DNA of 32,668 nt from an uncultured Acetatifactor sp. (GCA_947625475.1 CANQOL010000037.1:1-32668), one strand, 5' to 3'. Numbered from the stretch's first letter, positions 24,235 through 31,549 are shown. The notes: generated by a model not told the origin, from the sequence alone. A program made the numbers and translations.

Positions 24235-25248
24235 ATGGCAAGGATTGGAATCATCGGCGCGGGAAGCTGGGGGATTGCCCTGGCGGCCCTGCTGCACAAA
24301 AACGGACATGAGGTGACGGTTTGGTCCGTGCTGGCGAGCGAGGTGGAACAGCTTCGGACAAAGAGGGAATATCCCGACCGGCTTCCGGGGGTAAAGCTCC
24401 CGGAGGATATGCTTTTTACTACGGACTTACAGGAGGCCGTGGAGGATAAGGACGCCCTGGTGATGGCGGTCCCCAGCCGGTTCACCCGGGAGACTGCCCG
24501 GAAGATGAAGCCCTATGTGACGGAAGGGCAGATTGTGGTCAATGTGTCCAAGGGGGTGGAGGAAAGCACTCTCATGACCCTCTCCCAGGTGATCGAACAG
24601 GAGCTTCCCCAGGCCCGGACGGCGGTCCTGTGCGGCCCCTCCCATGCGGAGGAAGTGAGCAGAGGGCTTCCCACCACCATCGTGGCGGGGGCCAGGAAAA
24701 AGGCGGTGGCGGAGTATATCCAGAATCTGTTTATGAACGAGGTTTTCCGGGTTTACATCAGTCCCGACGTGCTGGGCATGGAGCTGGGATCCGCCCTGAA
24801 GAACGTGGTGGCCCTGGCGGCGGGCATCGCGGACGGCCTGGGCTGCGGGGACAACACCAAGGCGGCCCTGATCACCAGGGGCATCACGGAGATTGCCCGG
24901 CTTGGCACCGCCATGGGCGGCAAATATGAGACCTTCTGCGGACTGACGGGGATCGGGGATTTGATCGTGACCTGCGCCAGCATGCACTCCCGCAACCGCC
25001 GGGCCGGAATCCTCATCGGCCAGGGGCGCACCATGGAGGAAGCCATGAAGGAAGTGAATATGGTGGTGGAGGGAGTCTACTCCGCCAAGGCCGCCATGGC
25101 CCTGGCCCAAAAGTACCAGGTGCAGCTCCCCATCATCGAGCAGGTGAACGCGGTGCTCTTTGAGGGCAAGCCTGCGGCGGAGGCCCTGCGGGATCTGATG
25201 CTGCGGGATAAAAAGATCGAGGTGTCCGACCTGCCCTGGGAGGATTGA
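24235..25248 (+). CDS. gpsA: NAD(P)-dependent glycerol-3-phosphate dehydrogenase
   Basis: GpsA reduces dihydroxyacetone phosphate to glycerol-3-phosphate for phospholipid synthesis. ATG24235 is preceded by GGGAGG, and the protein (337 residues, standard length) opens with the dinucleotide loop IGIIGAGSWG (Gly8-Gly13). CGPSHAEEVSRGLPTTIV near 134-151, the catalytic-lysine region LGSALKNVVALAAGIADGLG near 187-206 and the RNRRAG/GLTGIGDLIVTC substrate region are intact. It supplies the substrate used by PlsY upstream. Confidence 0.97.
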   Translation: MARIGIIGAGSWGIALAALLHKNGHEVTVWSVLASEVEQLRTKREYPDRLPGVKLPEDMLFTTDLQEAVEDKDALVMAVPSRFTRETARKMKPYVTEGQIVVNVSKGVEESTLMTLSQVIEQELPQARTAVLCGPSHAEEVSRGLPTTIVAGARKKAVAEYIQNLFMNEVFRVYISPDVLGMELGSALKNVVALAAGIADGLGCGDNTKAALITRGITEIARLGTAMGGKYETFCGLTGIGDLIVTCASMHSRNRRAGILIGQGRTMEEAMKEVNMVVEGVYSAKAAMALAQKYQVQLPIIEQVNAVLFEGKPAAEALRDLMLRDKKIEVSDLPWED

Positions 25249-25275
25249 GGGCCTCTGTTCTGAGAGAAAACAGCG

Positions 25276-25305
25276 CGGCGGCAGTCTAGCTTCTGACTGC
25301 CGCCG
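25276..25305. terminator. Hairpin between convergent gpsA and metF, probable terminator
   Basis: CGGCGGCAGTC (25276-25286) pairs perfectly over 11 bp with GACTGCCGCCG (25295-25305), with AGAAA/TTTCT outside. The right arm lies in the last metF codons. The T-run is poor on the plus side; on the minus side GTTTTCTCTC follows. Termination is plausible but not certain. Confidence 0.5.
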
Positions 25306-26146
25306 TGATTTCTGCCGCCGTCTTAGGGCGGTTCATGGTGTAAATATGGATGTGGGAGACCCCCTGGGACTTGAGATCCAGAATCTGCCGGACGGCGTAG
25401 TCGATGCCGGCCTTCCGCATGTCCTGGGGGCTGTCACAGTACCGGGCGATCAGATCCGTCAGCTCCTTTGGCACGCTGGAGCCGGAGAGGGAGACCGTGG
25501 TGCCGATCTGCCGGGCGGTGGTGATGGGCATGATACCCGCGCTGACGGGGAGAGTAATCCCCTTGGCGGCTGCCCGGTCCAGAAAGCGGTAAAAGACCCG
25601 GTTGTCAAAAAACAGCTGGCTGATCAGATACCGGGCGCCCGCCTCCTGCTTTTCCTTCAGGCGGGCCAGATCCTGCTCCAGGCTCTCCGCCTCATAGTGC
25701 TTTTCCGGGTAGCAGGCCCCCGCGATCTGCAGGCCGGCCCCGGGAAGGGACTTCAGATACCGGATCATGTGGCTGGCGTGGGCAAAATCCCGGGAGGCAA
25801 ACTGCTCATCGCTCATATCCTTTGGCCGGTCGCCCCGCAGAGCCAGGATGTGGGTCACTCCCTGCTCACGCAGGCTCTCCGCCTCCCTGCGGATGTCCTC
25901 TTTTTTGCTGCCCACGCAGGTCAGATGGGCCAGGGCGGGGATGTGCAGCCGGTTTTGTATGTAGGAGGCGATGTCCGCCGTCTTTTTGGAGTGGCTGCCT
26001 CCGGCCCCGTAGGTGACGCTGATAAAGTCCGGCTTTAATTCCCCCAGCTCGTCCAGCAGGGAGAAGGCTGCCTCGAATTCCCCGTCCTTTTTGGGCGGGA
26101 ATACCTCGAAGGAGAGGCTGGAGGGCTGTTCAAAGATGTCGCTCAT
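25286..26146 (-). CDS. metF: 5,10-methylenetetrahydrofolate reductase
   Basis: MetF reduces methylenetetrahydrofolate to 5-methyltetrahydrofolate for methionine synthesis or one-carbon (acetogenic-type) pathways, with FAD. From the minus-strand ATG at 26146 (286 residues, normal length) the protein opens SFEVFPPKKDGEFEAAF, followed by FISVTYGAGGSHSKKT, HLTCVGSKKEDI, ILALRGDRPKD and QLFFDNRVFYRFL, all diagnostic. An upstream in-frame ATG at 26179 would add 11 residues; GGAAGG just before 26146 favours the shorter form. It stands alone, divergent from the MoxR gene. No SAM riboswitch is apparent in the leader. Confidence 0.95.
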   Translation of the reverse strand: MSDIFEQPSSLSFEVFPPKKDGEFEAAFSLLDELGELKPDFISVTYGAGGSHSKKTADIASYIQNRLHIPALAHLTCVGSKKEDIRREAESLREQGVTHILALRGDRPKDMSDEQFASRDFAHASHMIRYLKSLPGAGLQIAGACYPEKHYEAESLEQDLARLKEKQEAGARYLISQLFFDNRVFYRFLDRAAAKGITLPVSAGIMPITTARQIGTTVSLSGSSVPKELTDLIARYCDSPQDMRKAGIDYAVRQILDLKSQGVSHIHIYTMNRPKTAAEITAAVRS

Positions 26147-26201
26147 AAATCCTTCCTTTCTGTCCGGCGCGGCGGACAAGCGGAAAACTTTCCGTTTTTG
26201 C

Positions 26202-26230
26202 TTGCTTTTGCATTGGGATTATCGTAACAT
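26202..26230 (+). promoter_or_regulatory. Possible promoter of the MoxR/VWA pair
   Basis: TTGCTT (26202-26207), 17 bases, TAACAT (26225-26230), overlapping the opposite metF promoter. Both boxes are weak matches. The leader to ATG26341 would be about 105 bases. Confidence 0.3.
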
Positions 26231-26249
26231 ATTGACAGGAGTTTTTCAA
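26221..26249 (-). promoter_or_regulatory. Promoter of metF
   Basis: On the minus strand: TTGAAA (26249-26244), 17 bases, TACGAT (26226-26221). The leader of about 70 bases contains two hairpins, CGGAAA/TTTCCG (26181-26194) and GTCCG/CGGAC (26162-26177). Confidence 0.6.
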
Positions 26250-26340
26250 GAACCGGATTGCGGGACCGGAGGGCCTGCGGGAATTGCCTGCCTTTTGCCT
26301 CCGGGGACGTCCGCAGGGACGAGAAAAGGAGAAGAAATAT

Positions 26341-27150
26341 ATGAGTTTCCAAGGGACACAGGAATATGTGGCCAGCCAGGAGCTGATGGCCAGCGTAAAT
26401 ATCGCCATCGCGCTGGAGAAGCCCCTTTTGATCAAGGGGGAGCCCGGCACGGGCAAGACCATGCTGGCCCAGGCCGTGGCGAAGGCGCTGGAAAAGCGCC
26501 TGATTATCTGGAATATCAAGTCCACCACCAAGGCCCAGGAGGGGCTGTATGTGTATGATACCATCCAGCGGCTCTACGACGGCCAGTTCGGGGAGGAGGG
26601 CGTGAATGACATCGCCCGCTATATTAAGCTGGGAAAGCTGGGGGAGGCGTTTGACAGCCAGGAGCAGGTGGTGCTTTTGATCGACGAGATCGACAAGGCG
26701 GACTTGGAGTTTCCCAACGACCTGCTCTGGGAGCTGGACCAGATGGAGTTTTATATCAACGAGACCAAGCGAACGGTGAAGGCTAAGCACCGCCCCATTG
26801 TGATCATCACCTCCAACGCGGAGAAGGAGCTGCCGGACGCCTTTTTGCGCCGCTGTATTTTCCACTACATTGACTTCCCCACGCCGGAGCTCATGGAAGA
26901 GATTGTGCGGGTGCATTTCCCCAATGTGGAGGACAACCTGTTAAAGAACGCCATGGAGGTGTTCTACAATATCCGGGCCATCCGGGATATCCGCAAGAAG
27001 CCCAGCACCTCGGAGTTCATCGACTGGATCAACGCCCTGCAGGTGGGCGGGATTCCCGCGGATACCATCCGCAGACAGCTTCCCTTTGTGGGAGTGGTGG
27101 TGAAAAAGGACGAGGACCTGGAGTTGGTGCGGCACGATACGAATCTGTAA
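26341..27150 (+). CDS. MoxR-family AAA+ ATPase
   Basis: 269 residues from ATG26341, with AAGGAG about 10 bases upstream. An AAA+ core is visible: Walker A GEPGTGKT (33-40), Walker B VVLLIDEIDKA near 107-117, sensor-1 IVIITSNAEKELPDAFLRRC with the arginine finger near its end, and a C-terminal lid ending RQLPFVGVVVKKDEDL. MoxR ATPases act with von Willebrand A partners as chaperone-like machines that mature or activate protein complexes. The next gene, 14 bases downstream, is such a partner. The client is unknown; no oxidoreductase or metal-cofactor operon is adjacent. Confidence 0.92.
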   Translation: MSFQGTQEYVASQELMASVNIAIALEKPLLIKGEPGTGKTMLAQAVAKALEKRLIIWNIKSTTKAQEGLYVYDTIQRLYDGQFGEEGVNDIARYIKLGKLGEAFDSQEQVVLLIDEIDKADLEFPNDLLWELDQMEFYINETKRTVKAKHRPIVIITSNAEKELPDAFLRRCIFHYIDFPTPELMEEIVRVHFPNVEDNLLKNAMEVFYNIRAIRDIRKKPSTSEFIDWINALQVGGIPADTIRRQLPFVGVVVKKDEDLELVRHDTNL

Positions 27151-27164
27151 AGGGACTGGCAAAG

Positions 27165-28367
27165 ATGTTTATCAAATTTTTTGAGACTTTGCGGGAAAAA
27201 GGGCTGCATGTGACCCTGGGGGAATTCCTGACCCTCCAGGAGGCTTTGGACAAGGGGCTCTGCGGCAGCTCCCTGACCCAGTTTTATTATGTGGCCCGGA
27301 TGATCCTGGTAAAGAGCGAGACGGATTTCGACAAGTATGATATGGCCTTTGAGGAGTGTTTTAAGCCTGCCCAGAGACAGACAGAGGTGGGGAAGGAAAT
27401 GCTCCGGTGGCTGGACAAGTCGGATATGCTGGAGCTGGCCCATGAGGAGGCCAGGGCCCATCTGAACCAGATGGAGGATCTGCAGATCGACAAGGAGGAT
27501 GTGGAAGAGACCTTTAAGCAGCGTCTGAAGGATCAGAACGAGGAGCACAACGGAGGGAGCTTCTGGATCGGCACCATGGGAAAGACCTCCTTCGGCAACA
27601 TGGGGGGCAATGTGGGCGGCGTCCGAGTGGGGGGCCGGACCGGCTATCAGTCCGCCTTCTCCGTGGTGGGGGCCAGAAAGTACCGGGATTTCCGGGACGA
27701 CCGGGTGCTGGACAACCGGCAGTTCCAGCTGGCCTTCCGCCGCCTCCGGCAGTTTTCCAGCAGGCTGGATATCCCGGAGACGGAGCTGGATATTGACGGC
27801 ACGGTGGATAAGACCTGCGGCAACGGGGGCTGTCTGCAGATTGTGATGAAAAAGCCCCGTAAAAACGCGGTGAAGCTTTTGCTGCTCATGGATTCCGGCG
27901 GCACCATGATCCCCTTCAGCAGCCTGCTCAACGATCTGTTCCAGGCGGTGCACAAGTCCAACCATTACAAGGATGTCAAGACCTATTATTTTCACAACTG
28001 TATCTACAGCAAGCTGTACAAGACCCCGGAGTGCGAGAACGGGGACTGGGTGGACACGGAGTGGCTTTTCCGGAACGTGGACAGCGATTACAAGGTGATT
28101 ATCGTGGGGGACGCGGCCATGGCCCCGGAGGAGCTGTACTCCGACACGGGCAACTACCGGGGGCCCAACGGCGGCCTCTCCGGCTATGAGTGGCTCAGGC
28201 TGGTGAAGCGCCACTACAAGAAGGTGGTCTGGCTCAATCCCAAGATGGCCTCCGGCCGGGCCCCCTGGCGGGAGGCGGAGACGGCGGTGAAGGAGCTGTT
28301 CCCCATGTACAAGCTCACGGCGAAGGGCCTGAACCAGGCTATGGTGAAGCTGATGGCGAATCGGTAG
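27165..28367 (+). CDS. VWA-domain (CoxE-like) partner of the MoxR ATPase
   Basis: 400 residues. The N-terminal half is helical and charged (VEETFKQRLKDQNEEHN near 108-124), followed by a Gly-rich patch (TMGKTSFGNMGGNVGGVRVGG). The VWA-like half starts with AVKLLLLMDSGGTM; the metal-site motif is D243-S-G-G-T instead of DxSxS, so the first serine is replaced by glycine. The later Asp (VGDAAMAPEEL) and the end region KRHYKKVVWLNP fit the fold. Together with the preceding ATPase it forms a two-gene MoxR-VWA unit. The Shine-Dalgarno is weak, suggesting translation coupled to the ATPase gene. Role unknown. Confidence 0.85.
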   Translation: MFIKFFETLREKGLHVTLGEFLTLQEALDKGLCGSSLTQFYYVARMILVKSETDFDKYDMAFEECFKPAQRQTEVGKEMLRWLDKSDMLELAHEEARAHLNQMEDLQIDKEDVEETFKQRLKDQNEEHNGGSFWIGTMGKTSFGNMGGNVGGVRVGGRTGYQSAFSVVGARKYRDFRDDRVLDNRQFQLAFRRLRQFSSRLDIPETELDIDGTVDKTCGNGGCLQIVMKKPRKNAVKLLLLMDSGGTMIPFSSLLNDLFQAVHKSNHYKDVKTYYFHNCIYSKLYKTPECENGDWVDTEWLFRNVDSDYKVIIVGDAAMAPEELYSDTGNYRGPNGGLSGYEWLRLVKRHYKKVVWLNPKMASGRAPWREAETAVKELFPMYKLTAKGLNQAMVKLMANR

Positions 28368-28526
28368 AGCTGGGCCGGTCGGAAAGATGAGCGGAAATTA
28401 TACCCGATAAGGTGCAATAAAATGAAAAGGCGCATAAAAAACACCCGAAAGGGTATAATATGTGGCTCTGGCAATGTTCAATATGGAGGCGGTTCCCGGC
28501 AGGGCTGAGGGGAGTGAAAATTTGGC
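28368..28526 (+). other. Spacer between the VWA gene and the tyrS promoter
   Basis: No gene is supported here. ATTATACCC (28397-28405) pairs perfectly with GGGTATAAT (28451-28459) across 45 bases, and ACCC-GAAA-GGGT forms a tight inner hairpin. It may help end the VWA transcript but lacks a T-run. A 28-codon ORF at 28422-28508 has no ribosome binding site and is not called. Confidence 0.4.
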
Positions 28527-28555
28527 TTGACATCGGACAAATGCGCCTGTATAAT
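28527..28555 (+). promoter_or_regulatory. Consensus promoter of the tyrS T-box transcript
   Basis: TTGACA (28527-28532), exactly 17 bases, TATAAT (28550-28555): a perfect match to the housekeeping consensus. The predicted start near 28562 leads into the T-box. Confidence 0.93.
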
Positions 28556-28561
28556 GACAAA

Positions 28562-28870
28562 TCATAATACGTTGAACGCGAGGAAGAGAAGAAGTACCTT
28601 TGTCCCGGGGCTGACAGAGAGCTGCCGGTCGGTGAGAGGCGCAAAGCAGGGCGGAGGGAAATACATCTCGGAGCAGCGGGCTGAAATGTGCGGCACCGTG
28701 AGGACAGGGCGCTTGTCCGAAGCGGCGGCACAAAGTAGGCTTTGCCGGAGGCACCGATATCTGCCGGGGTATTGATGGATACCTGCCAAGCCGCAGGGCG
28801 TGAGCCGTGCGGAAAGTAAGGTGGTAACACGGGTTTGGGACTCGTCCTTAGCAATAAGGACGAGTTTTTG
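28562..28870 (+). promoter_or_regulatory. Tyrosine-specific T-box riboswitch
   Basis: The leader of about 300 bases is a T-box that senses uncharged tRNA-Tyr and prevents termination. A Stem I region begins with CGCGAGGAAGAGAAGAAGTACC, in which TAC (28595-28597) is the likely tyrosine specifier. The distal Stem I features GAGAGCTGCCGGTCGGTGAG follow. The T-box itself is AAGGTGGTAACACGGG (28818-28833); its TGGT matches a tRNA end with discriminator A. The terminator is CTCGTCCTTA-GCAA-TAAGGACGAG (28841-28864) plus TTTTT. tyrS directly downstream confirms the specificity. Confidence 0.93.
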
Positions 28871-28911
28871 TGTGTGGAGGCCGATCAACGCAGAAACAGG
28901 AGGAATAGGAA

Positions 28912-30159
28912 ATGACGGTATTTGAGGAACTGAAGGAGAGGGGCCTTCTGGCCCAGCTCACGGACGAGGAGGAGATCAAGGAGCTGATCAACGGGGGGAA
29001 GGCCACCTTCTACATCGGCTTCGACCCTACGGCGGACAGCCTGCATGTGGGACATTTCATGGCCCTGTGCCTGATGAAGAGGCTGCAGATGGCGGGGAAT
29101 AAGCCCATCGCCCTGATCGGGGGCGGCACGGCCATGATCGGGGATCCCTCCGGCAGGAGCGATCTGCGCACCATGATGACCCGGGAGACCATCGACCACA
29201 ACGGCGAGTGCTTTAAAAAACAGATGAGCCGCTTCATCCAGTTCGGGGAGGGCGGGGAAAATGAGGACCATTCCAGGGCAATCATGGTGAACAATGCGGA
29301 CTGGCTGAGAGACTTAAATTATATTGAGTTCATCCGGGACATCGGCGTACATTTCTCCGTGAACCGTATGCTGACGGCGGAGTGCTACCGGCAGCGCATG
29401 GAGAAGGGCCTGAGCTTTCTGGAATTCAACTACATGATTATGCAGAGCTACGACTTTTTACAGCTGTACGAGAAATACGGCTGCAATATGCAGTTCGGCG
29501 GGGACGACCAGTGGAGCAATATGCTGGGGGGCACGGAGCTGATCCGCCGCAAGCTGGGGAAGGACGCCTACGCCATGACCATCACCCTGCTTCTCAACTC
29601 CGAGGGCAAAAAGATGGGAAAGACCCAGAAGGGTGCCGTGTGGCTGGATCCGGAAAAGACCTCGCCCTATGAGTTCTATCAGTACTGGAGGAATGTGGCG
29701 GACGCGGATGTGATCAAGTGCCTGAAGATGCTTACCTTCCTGCCCCTGGAGCAGATCCGGGAGATGGAGGGCTGGGAGGGCAGCCAGCTCAACCGGGCCA
29801 AGGAGATTCTGGCCTATGAGCTGACGGAGCTGGTTCACGGCAAGGATGAGGCCGAGAAGGCAAAGGAGAGCGCCAGGGCCCTGTTTGCCGGGGGCGGAAG
29901 CGCGGCGGATATGCCCTCCTGCCGGCTGACGGAGGGAGATTTCCGGGACGGAACCGTCGACATCCTGGATGTGCTGGTGAAATCGGGCCTGTGCCCCTCC
30001 CGCTCCGAGGCCAGACGCGCCGTGGAGCAGGGCGGCGTCACTGTGGAGGGGGAGAAGGTGGCTGACATAAGGACCCTCTACCGTCCGGAGCAGTTTTCCG
30101 GCCAGGGCCTGGTGGTGCGCCGGGGCAAGAAGAGCTACAAGAGAGTTTACTGGGAATAA
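28912..30159 (+). CDS. tyrS: Tyrosyl-tRNA synthetase
   Basis: TyrS attaches tyrosine to tRNA-Tyr. The 415-residue protein has the class I signatures: HVGH (45-48, the HIGH motif) after [11 protein letters not shown], and KMGKT (234-238, the KMSKS loop). Tyrosine-pocket residues lie in [20 protein letters not shown] and [11 protein letters not shown]. The C-terminal S4-like RNA-binding domain runs from about 345 ([25 protein letters not shown]) to the end. AGGAGG precedes the ATG. Expression should rise when tRNA-Tyr is uncharged, through the T-box upstream. A hydrolase gene follows after 25 bases. Confidence 0.97.
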   Translation: MTVFEELKERGLLAQLTDEEEIKELINGGKATFYIGFDPTADSLHVGHFMALCLMKRLQMAGNKPIALIGGGTAMIGDPSGRSDLRTMMTRETIDHNGECFKKQMSRFIQFGEGGENEDHSRAIMVNNADWLRDLNYIEFIRDIGVHFSVNRMLTAECYRQRMEKGLSFLEFNYMIMQSYDFLQLYEKYGCNMQFGGDDQWSNMLGGTELIRRKLGKDAYAMTITLLLNSEGKKMGKTQKGAVWLDPEKTSPYEFYQYWRNVADADVIKCLKMLTFLPLEQIREMEGWEGSQLNRAKEILAYELTELVHGKDEAEKAKESARALFAGGGSAADMPSCRLTEGDFRDGTVDILDVLVKSGLCPSRSEARRAVEQGGVTVEGEKVADIRTLYRPEQFSGQGLVVRRGKKSYKRVYWE

Positions 30160-30184
30160 CAAAGAATAAGGAGGGAGCAGGGCC

Positions 30185-30958
30185 ATGTATGAGGATCTGA
30201 CATTTATCAGGGAGGACGGATACCATATCCGGGGCAGGCTCTACCGTCCGGCGGGGGAGGGGCCTTTCCCGGCCGTGATTTTTTCCCACGGCTTCGGGGG
30301 CAATTTCCGGTATCTGGAGCACTACGGACCTAGGTTTGCCCGGGAGGGGATCGCCATGTTCCTCTTTGACTTCTGCGGCGGCGGCCCGGAGAGCGCCAGC
30401 GACGGCACCATGCTGGAGATGAGCGTGCTCACGGAGTGCGGGGATCTGGAGCTGGTGTTTGACCGGATCCGGGCGCTGCCCTGTGTGGATCCGGGCAGCC
30501 TGTTCCTCATTGGGGAGAGCCAGGGAGGGTATGTGTCTGCCCTGGCCGCTTCCCGGCTGAAGGAGGCGGTAAGGGGGCTGATCCTCTGGTATCCGGCCCT
30601 GGTGATCGAGGACGATTCCCGGGGACGTCTGGCGGAAGGAAAGCCCGCGCCCGCCAATGTGTTCGGCCTTGCCATAGGCGCCAAATACACCCGGGACGCC
30701 CTGTCCCTGTCCATCTACGATGAGATCCCAAAGTACCGGGGCAGGGTGCTGATCCTCCACGGGGACTGCGATCCGGTGGTGCCCCTGTCCTACTCGGAGA
30801 GGGCCTGCCGGGTTTACGCGGACGCCTCCCTCCATGTGATCCGGGGAGCCGGCCACGGCTACAACGCCCAGGAGAGCCAGGAGGCGGGCAGGCTCTCCGC
30901 TGACTTTGTAAAGAGCCTGAGCCGTCTGACTGGCGCTGGAGCGGAAGATCGAACTTGA
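30185..30958 (+). CDS. Alpha/beta hydrolase (acyl esterase/peptidase-like)
   Basis: 257 residues, GGAGGG before the ATG. The fold's landmarks are present: oxyanion region VIFSHGFGGNFRY near 31-43, nucleophile elbow GESQGG with Ser112, acid Asp196 in LHGDCDPVVP, and His224 in GAGHGYN. No signal peptide is seen, so it is cytoplasmic. It looks like the serine aminopeptidase/acyl hydrolase group; the substrate cannot be told. Its TGA overlaps the ATG of a truncated toxin-like ORF (TGATG), and its last residues may have been affected by the rearrangement that placed that copy here. Confidence 0.9.
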   Translation: MYEDLTFIREDGYHIRGRLYRPAGEGPFPAVIFSHGFGGNFRYLEHYGPRFAREGIAMFLFDFCGGGPESASDGTMLEMSVLTECGDLELVFDRIRALPCVDPGSLFLIGESQGGYVSALAASRLKEAVRGLILWYPALVIEDDSRGRLAEGKPAPANVFGLAIGAKYTRDALSLSIYDEIPKYRGRVLILHGDCDPVVPLSYSERACRVYADASLHVIRGAGHGYNAQESQEAGRLSADFVKSLSRLTGAGAEDRT

Positions 30959-31053
30959 TGTCCGCACCCCGTATCGTAATCAGCTTTGTGCTGTCAGCGA
31001 TTGGTTTCGGATGTGTCCTCGGAAGCCAGAATCATCATAAAACACAGAAATAG
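30958..31053 (+). pseudogene. Degenerate copy of the small toxin-like gene
   Basis: 31 codons ending GSQNHHKTQK, the same ten residues that end the intact peptide at 31356-31460. The middle is hydrophobic (IVISFVLSAIGFG), but the first residues differ from the intact copy, the Shine-Dalgarno is missing, and the upstream toxin leader is absent. It begins inside the hydrolase stop (TGATG), so coupled translation is conceivable. Bases 31019-31065 are identical to 31426-31472. I read it as a 5'-truncated duplicate. Confidence 0.65.
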
Positions 31054-31137
31054 CCGCCCCGGTCTCGATAACTGAGCGGCTATTTCTATAGCCAAACAAT
31101 AATCGGGCCAGCCGTCTATCGGTGGCATCTTTTTTGT
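31036..31137 (-). ncRNA. Predicted antisense RNA of the degenerate copy
   Basis: Inferred from a minus-strand promoter at 31144-31172 and the perfect hairpin AGAAATAGCCGC/GCGGCTATTTCT (31046-31057/31076-31087), which is followed by GTGTTTTATG on this strand. Length about 100 bases. The sequence closely parallels the antisense RNA of the intact copy, so it could act on that mRNA in trans or as a decoy. Ends are estimates. Confidence 0.5.
31107..31135 (+). terminator. Plus-strand terminator of the first copy
   Basis: GCCA(G)CCG (31107-31114), loop TCTAT, CGGTGGC (31120-31126), then ATC and six T. The equivalent hairpin in the second copy is at 31514-31533. Confidence 0.7.
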
Positions 31138-31143
31138 ATCTCT

Positions 31144-31172
31144 ACTCTACCACTGTTTTGCGGTAAGTTCAG
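31144..31172 (-). promoter_or_regulatory. Antisense promoter, first copy
   Basis: On the minus strand: CTGAAC (31172-31167), 17 bases, TAGAGT (31149-31144), with TG one base before the -10. It has the same geometry as the promoter at 31550-31578. Confidence 0.5.
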
Positions 31173-31218
31173 GTGATTCCTTCGAATTTATTTCCGACAG
31201 GAAAACCCAAAATCCCCC

Positions 31219-31246
31219 TTGCGATTCTGCCAAAATATGGTAAACT
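31219..31246 (+). promoter_or_regulatory. Promoter of the toxin-like mRNA
   Basis: TTGCGA (31219-31224), 16 bases, TAAACT (31241-31246) with TG one base upstream (TGGTAAACT). The predicted start near 31253 coincides with the first base of the 5' arm of the long-range inverted repeat. Confidence 0.55.
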
Positions 31247-31253
31247 GTATTTG

Positions 31254-31286
31254 GGTGCCATCAAGATGGTGGACGGTTGGCCCTCT
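31254..31286 (+). promoter_or_regulatory. 5' control region of the toxin-like mRNA: end-pairing arm and anti-Shine-Dalgarno
   Basis: GGTGCCA (31254-31260) pairs perfectly with TGGCACC (31530-31536), and GACGGTTGGCCC (31272-31283) pairs with GGGCCAGCCGTC (31512-31523) with one G-U. The mRNA 5' end can thus close onto its 3' end. Also GCCCTCT (31280-31286) can pair with the Shine-Dalgarno GGAGGGC (31342-31348), and CCATC-AA-GATGG (31259-31270) forms a local hairpin. Such masking is a known feature of type I toxin mRNAs such as hok. Confidence 0.6.
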
Positions 31287-31355
31287 ACGGGGGGACTGTG
31301 ACTCTCCGTTTACATAGAAACCCAGAAGGGAATCTAGGAAAGGAGGGCTGAGCGG

Positions 31356-31460
31356 ATGTTGACTATAGAAGGATTGATTGCAGTAGTCAGTCTTGTACTG
31401 ACGGCATTTGGTCTTGGATATACTATCGGAAGCCAGAATCATCATAAAACACAGAAATAG
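31356..31460 (+). CDS. 34-residue hydrophobic peptide, candidate type I toxin
   Basis: A short gene with a strong Shine-Dalgarno, AAGGAGGG (31340-31347), 8 bases before ATG31356. The peptide starts MLTIEGLIAVV, continues as one hydrophobic segment to about residue 25 (SLVLTAFGLGYTIG), and ends polar and basic, SQNHHKTQK. This build, an acidic-bearing short N-terminus, one membrane helix and a charged tail, is that of membrane-acting toxins of the Fst/TxpA/holin-like group. It is too short for ordinary gene calling. The leader can mask the ribosome binding site, an antisense promoter faces it, and a second copy lies upstream. The toxin role is inferred from architecture, not from a recognised family match. 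Confidence 0.7.
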   Translation: MLTIEGLIAVVSLVLTAFGLGYTIGSQNHHKTQK

Positions 31461-31494
31461 CCGCCCCGGTCTGAGAAACTGAGCGGCTATTTCT
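31453..31494. terminator. Shared hairpin inside the toxin locus, terminator of the antisense RNA
   Basis: AGAAATAGCCGC (31453-31464) pairs perfectly over 12 bp with GCGGCTATTTCT (31483-31494). It spans the toxin stop codon. The minus-strand T-rich tail supports antisense termination; the plus-strand tail is AAATAACC, so the toxin mRNA may read on to 31540. Confidence 0.75.
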
Positions 31495-31513
31495 AAATAA
31501 CCAATCATTCCGG

Positions 31514-31540
31514 GCCAGCCGTCTTCCGGTGGCACCTTCT
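31514..31540 (+). terminator. Candidate 3' end of the toxin-like mRNA
   Basis: GCCA(G)CCG (31514-31521), loop TCTTC, CGGTGGC (31527-31533), then ACCTTCTTG. It is the counterpart of the first copy's hairpin, which has six T. The hairpin also forms the 3' arm of the long-range end pairing. Confidence 0.5.
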
Positions 31541-31549
31541 TGTAGTTTC

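Larger units (their letters stand above)
31443..31543 (-). ncRNA. Predicted antisense RNA antitoxin
   Basis: Transcribed from the promoter at 31550-31578, starting near 31543 and ending after the hairpin AGAAATAGCCGC/GCGGCTATTTCT (31453-31494), which this strand follows with CTGTGTTTTATG. It would be about 100 bases long and fully complementary to the 3' part of the toxin-like mRNA, including the last toxin codons. Its own 5' half can fold as GCCACCG..CGGCTGGC. Ends are estimated from promoter and hairpin. Confidence 0.6.

Noticed and set aside
26181..26199. Hairpin CGGAAA/TTTCCG followed by TTTTT, terminator-like on the plus strand
   Set aside because: No plus-strand transcript would end there; it is more likely part of the metF leader on the other strand.
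26147..26226. Possible SAM or folate riboswitch before metF
   Set aside because: The leader is short with only two simple hairpins and lacks the conserved core sequences of SAM riboswitches.
28422..28508. 28-codon ORF upstream of the tyrS promoter
   Set aside because: No ribosome binding site or promoter, and it overlaps an inverted repeat.
31254..31536. Small transposable element with terminal inverted repeats
   Set aside because: The arms coincide with predicted transcript ends and hairpins of a coherent toxin locus, and no target-site duplication is visible; kept only as an alternative.
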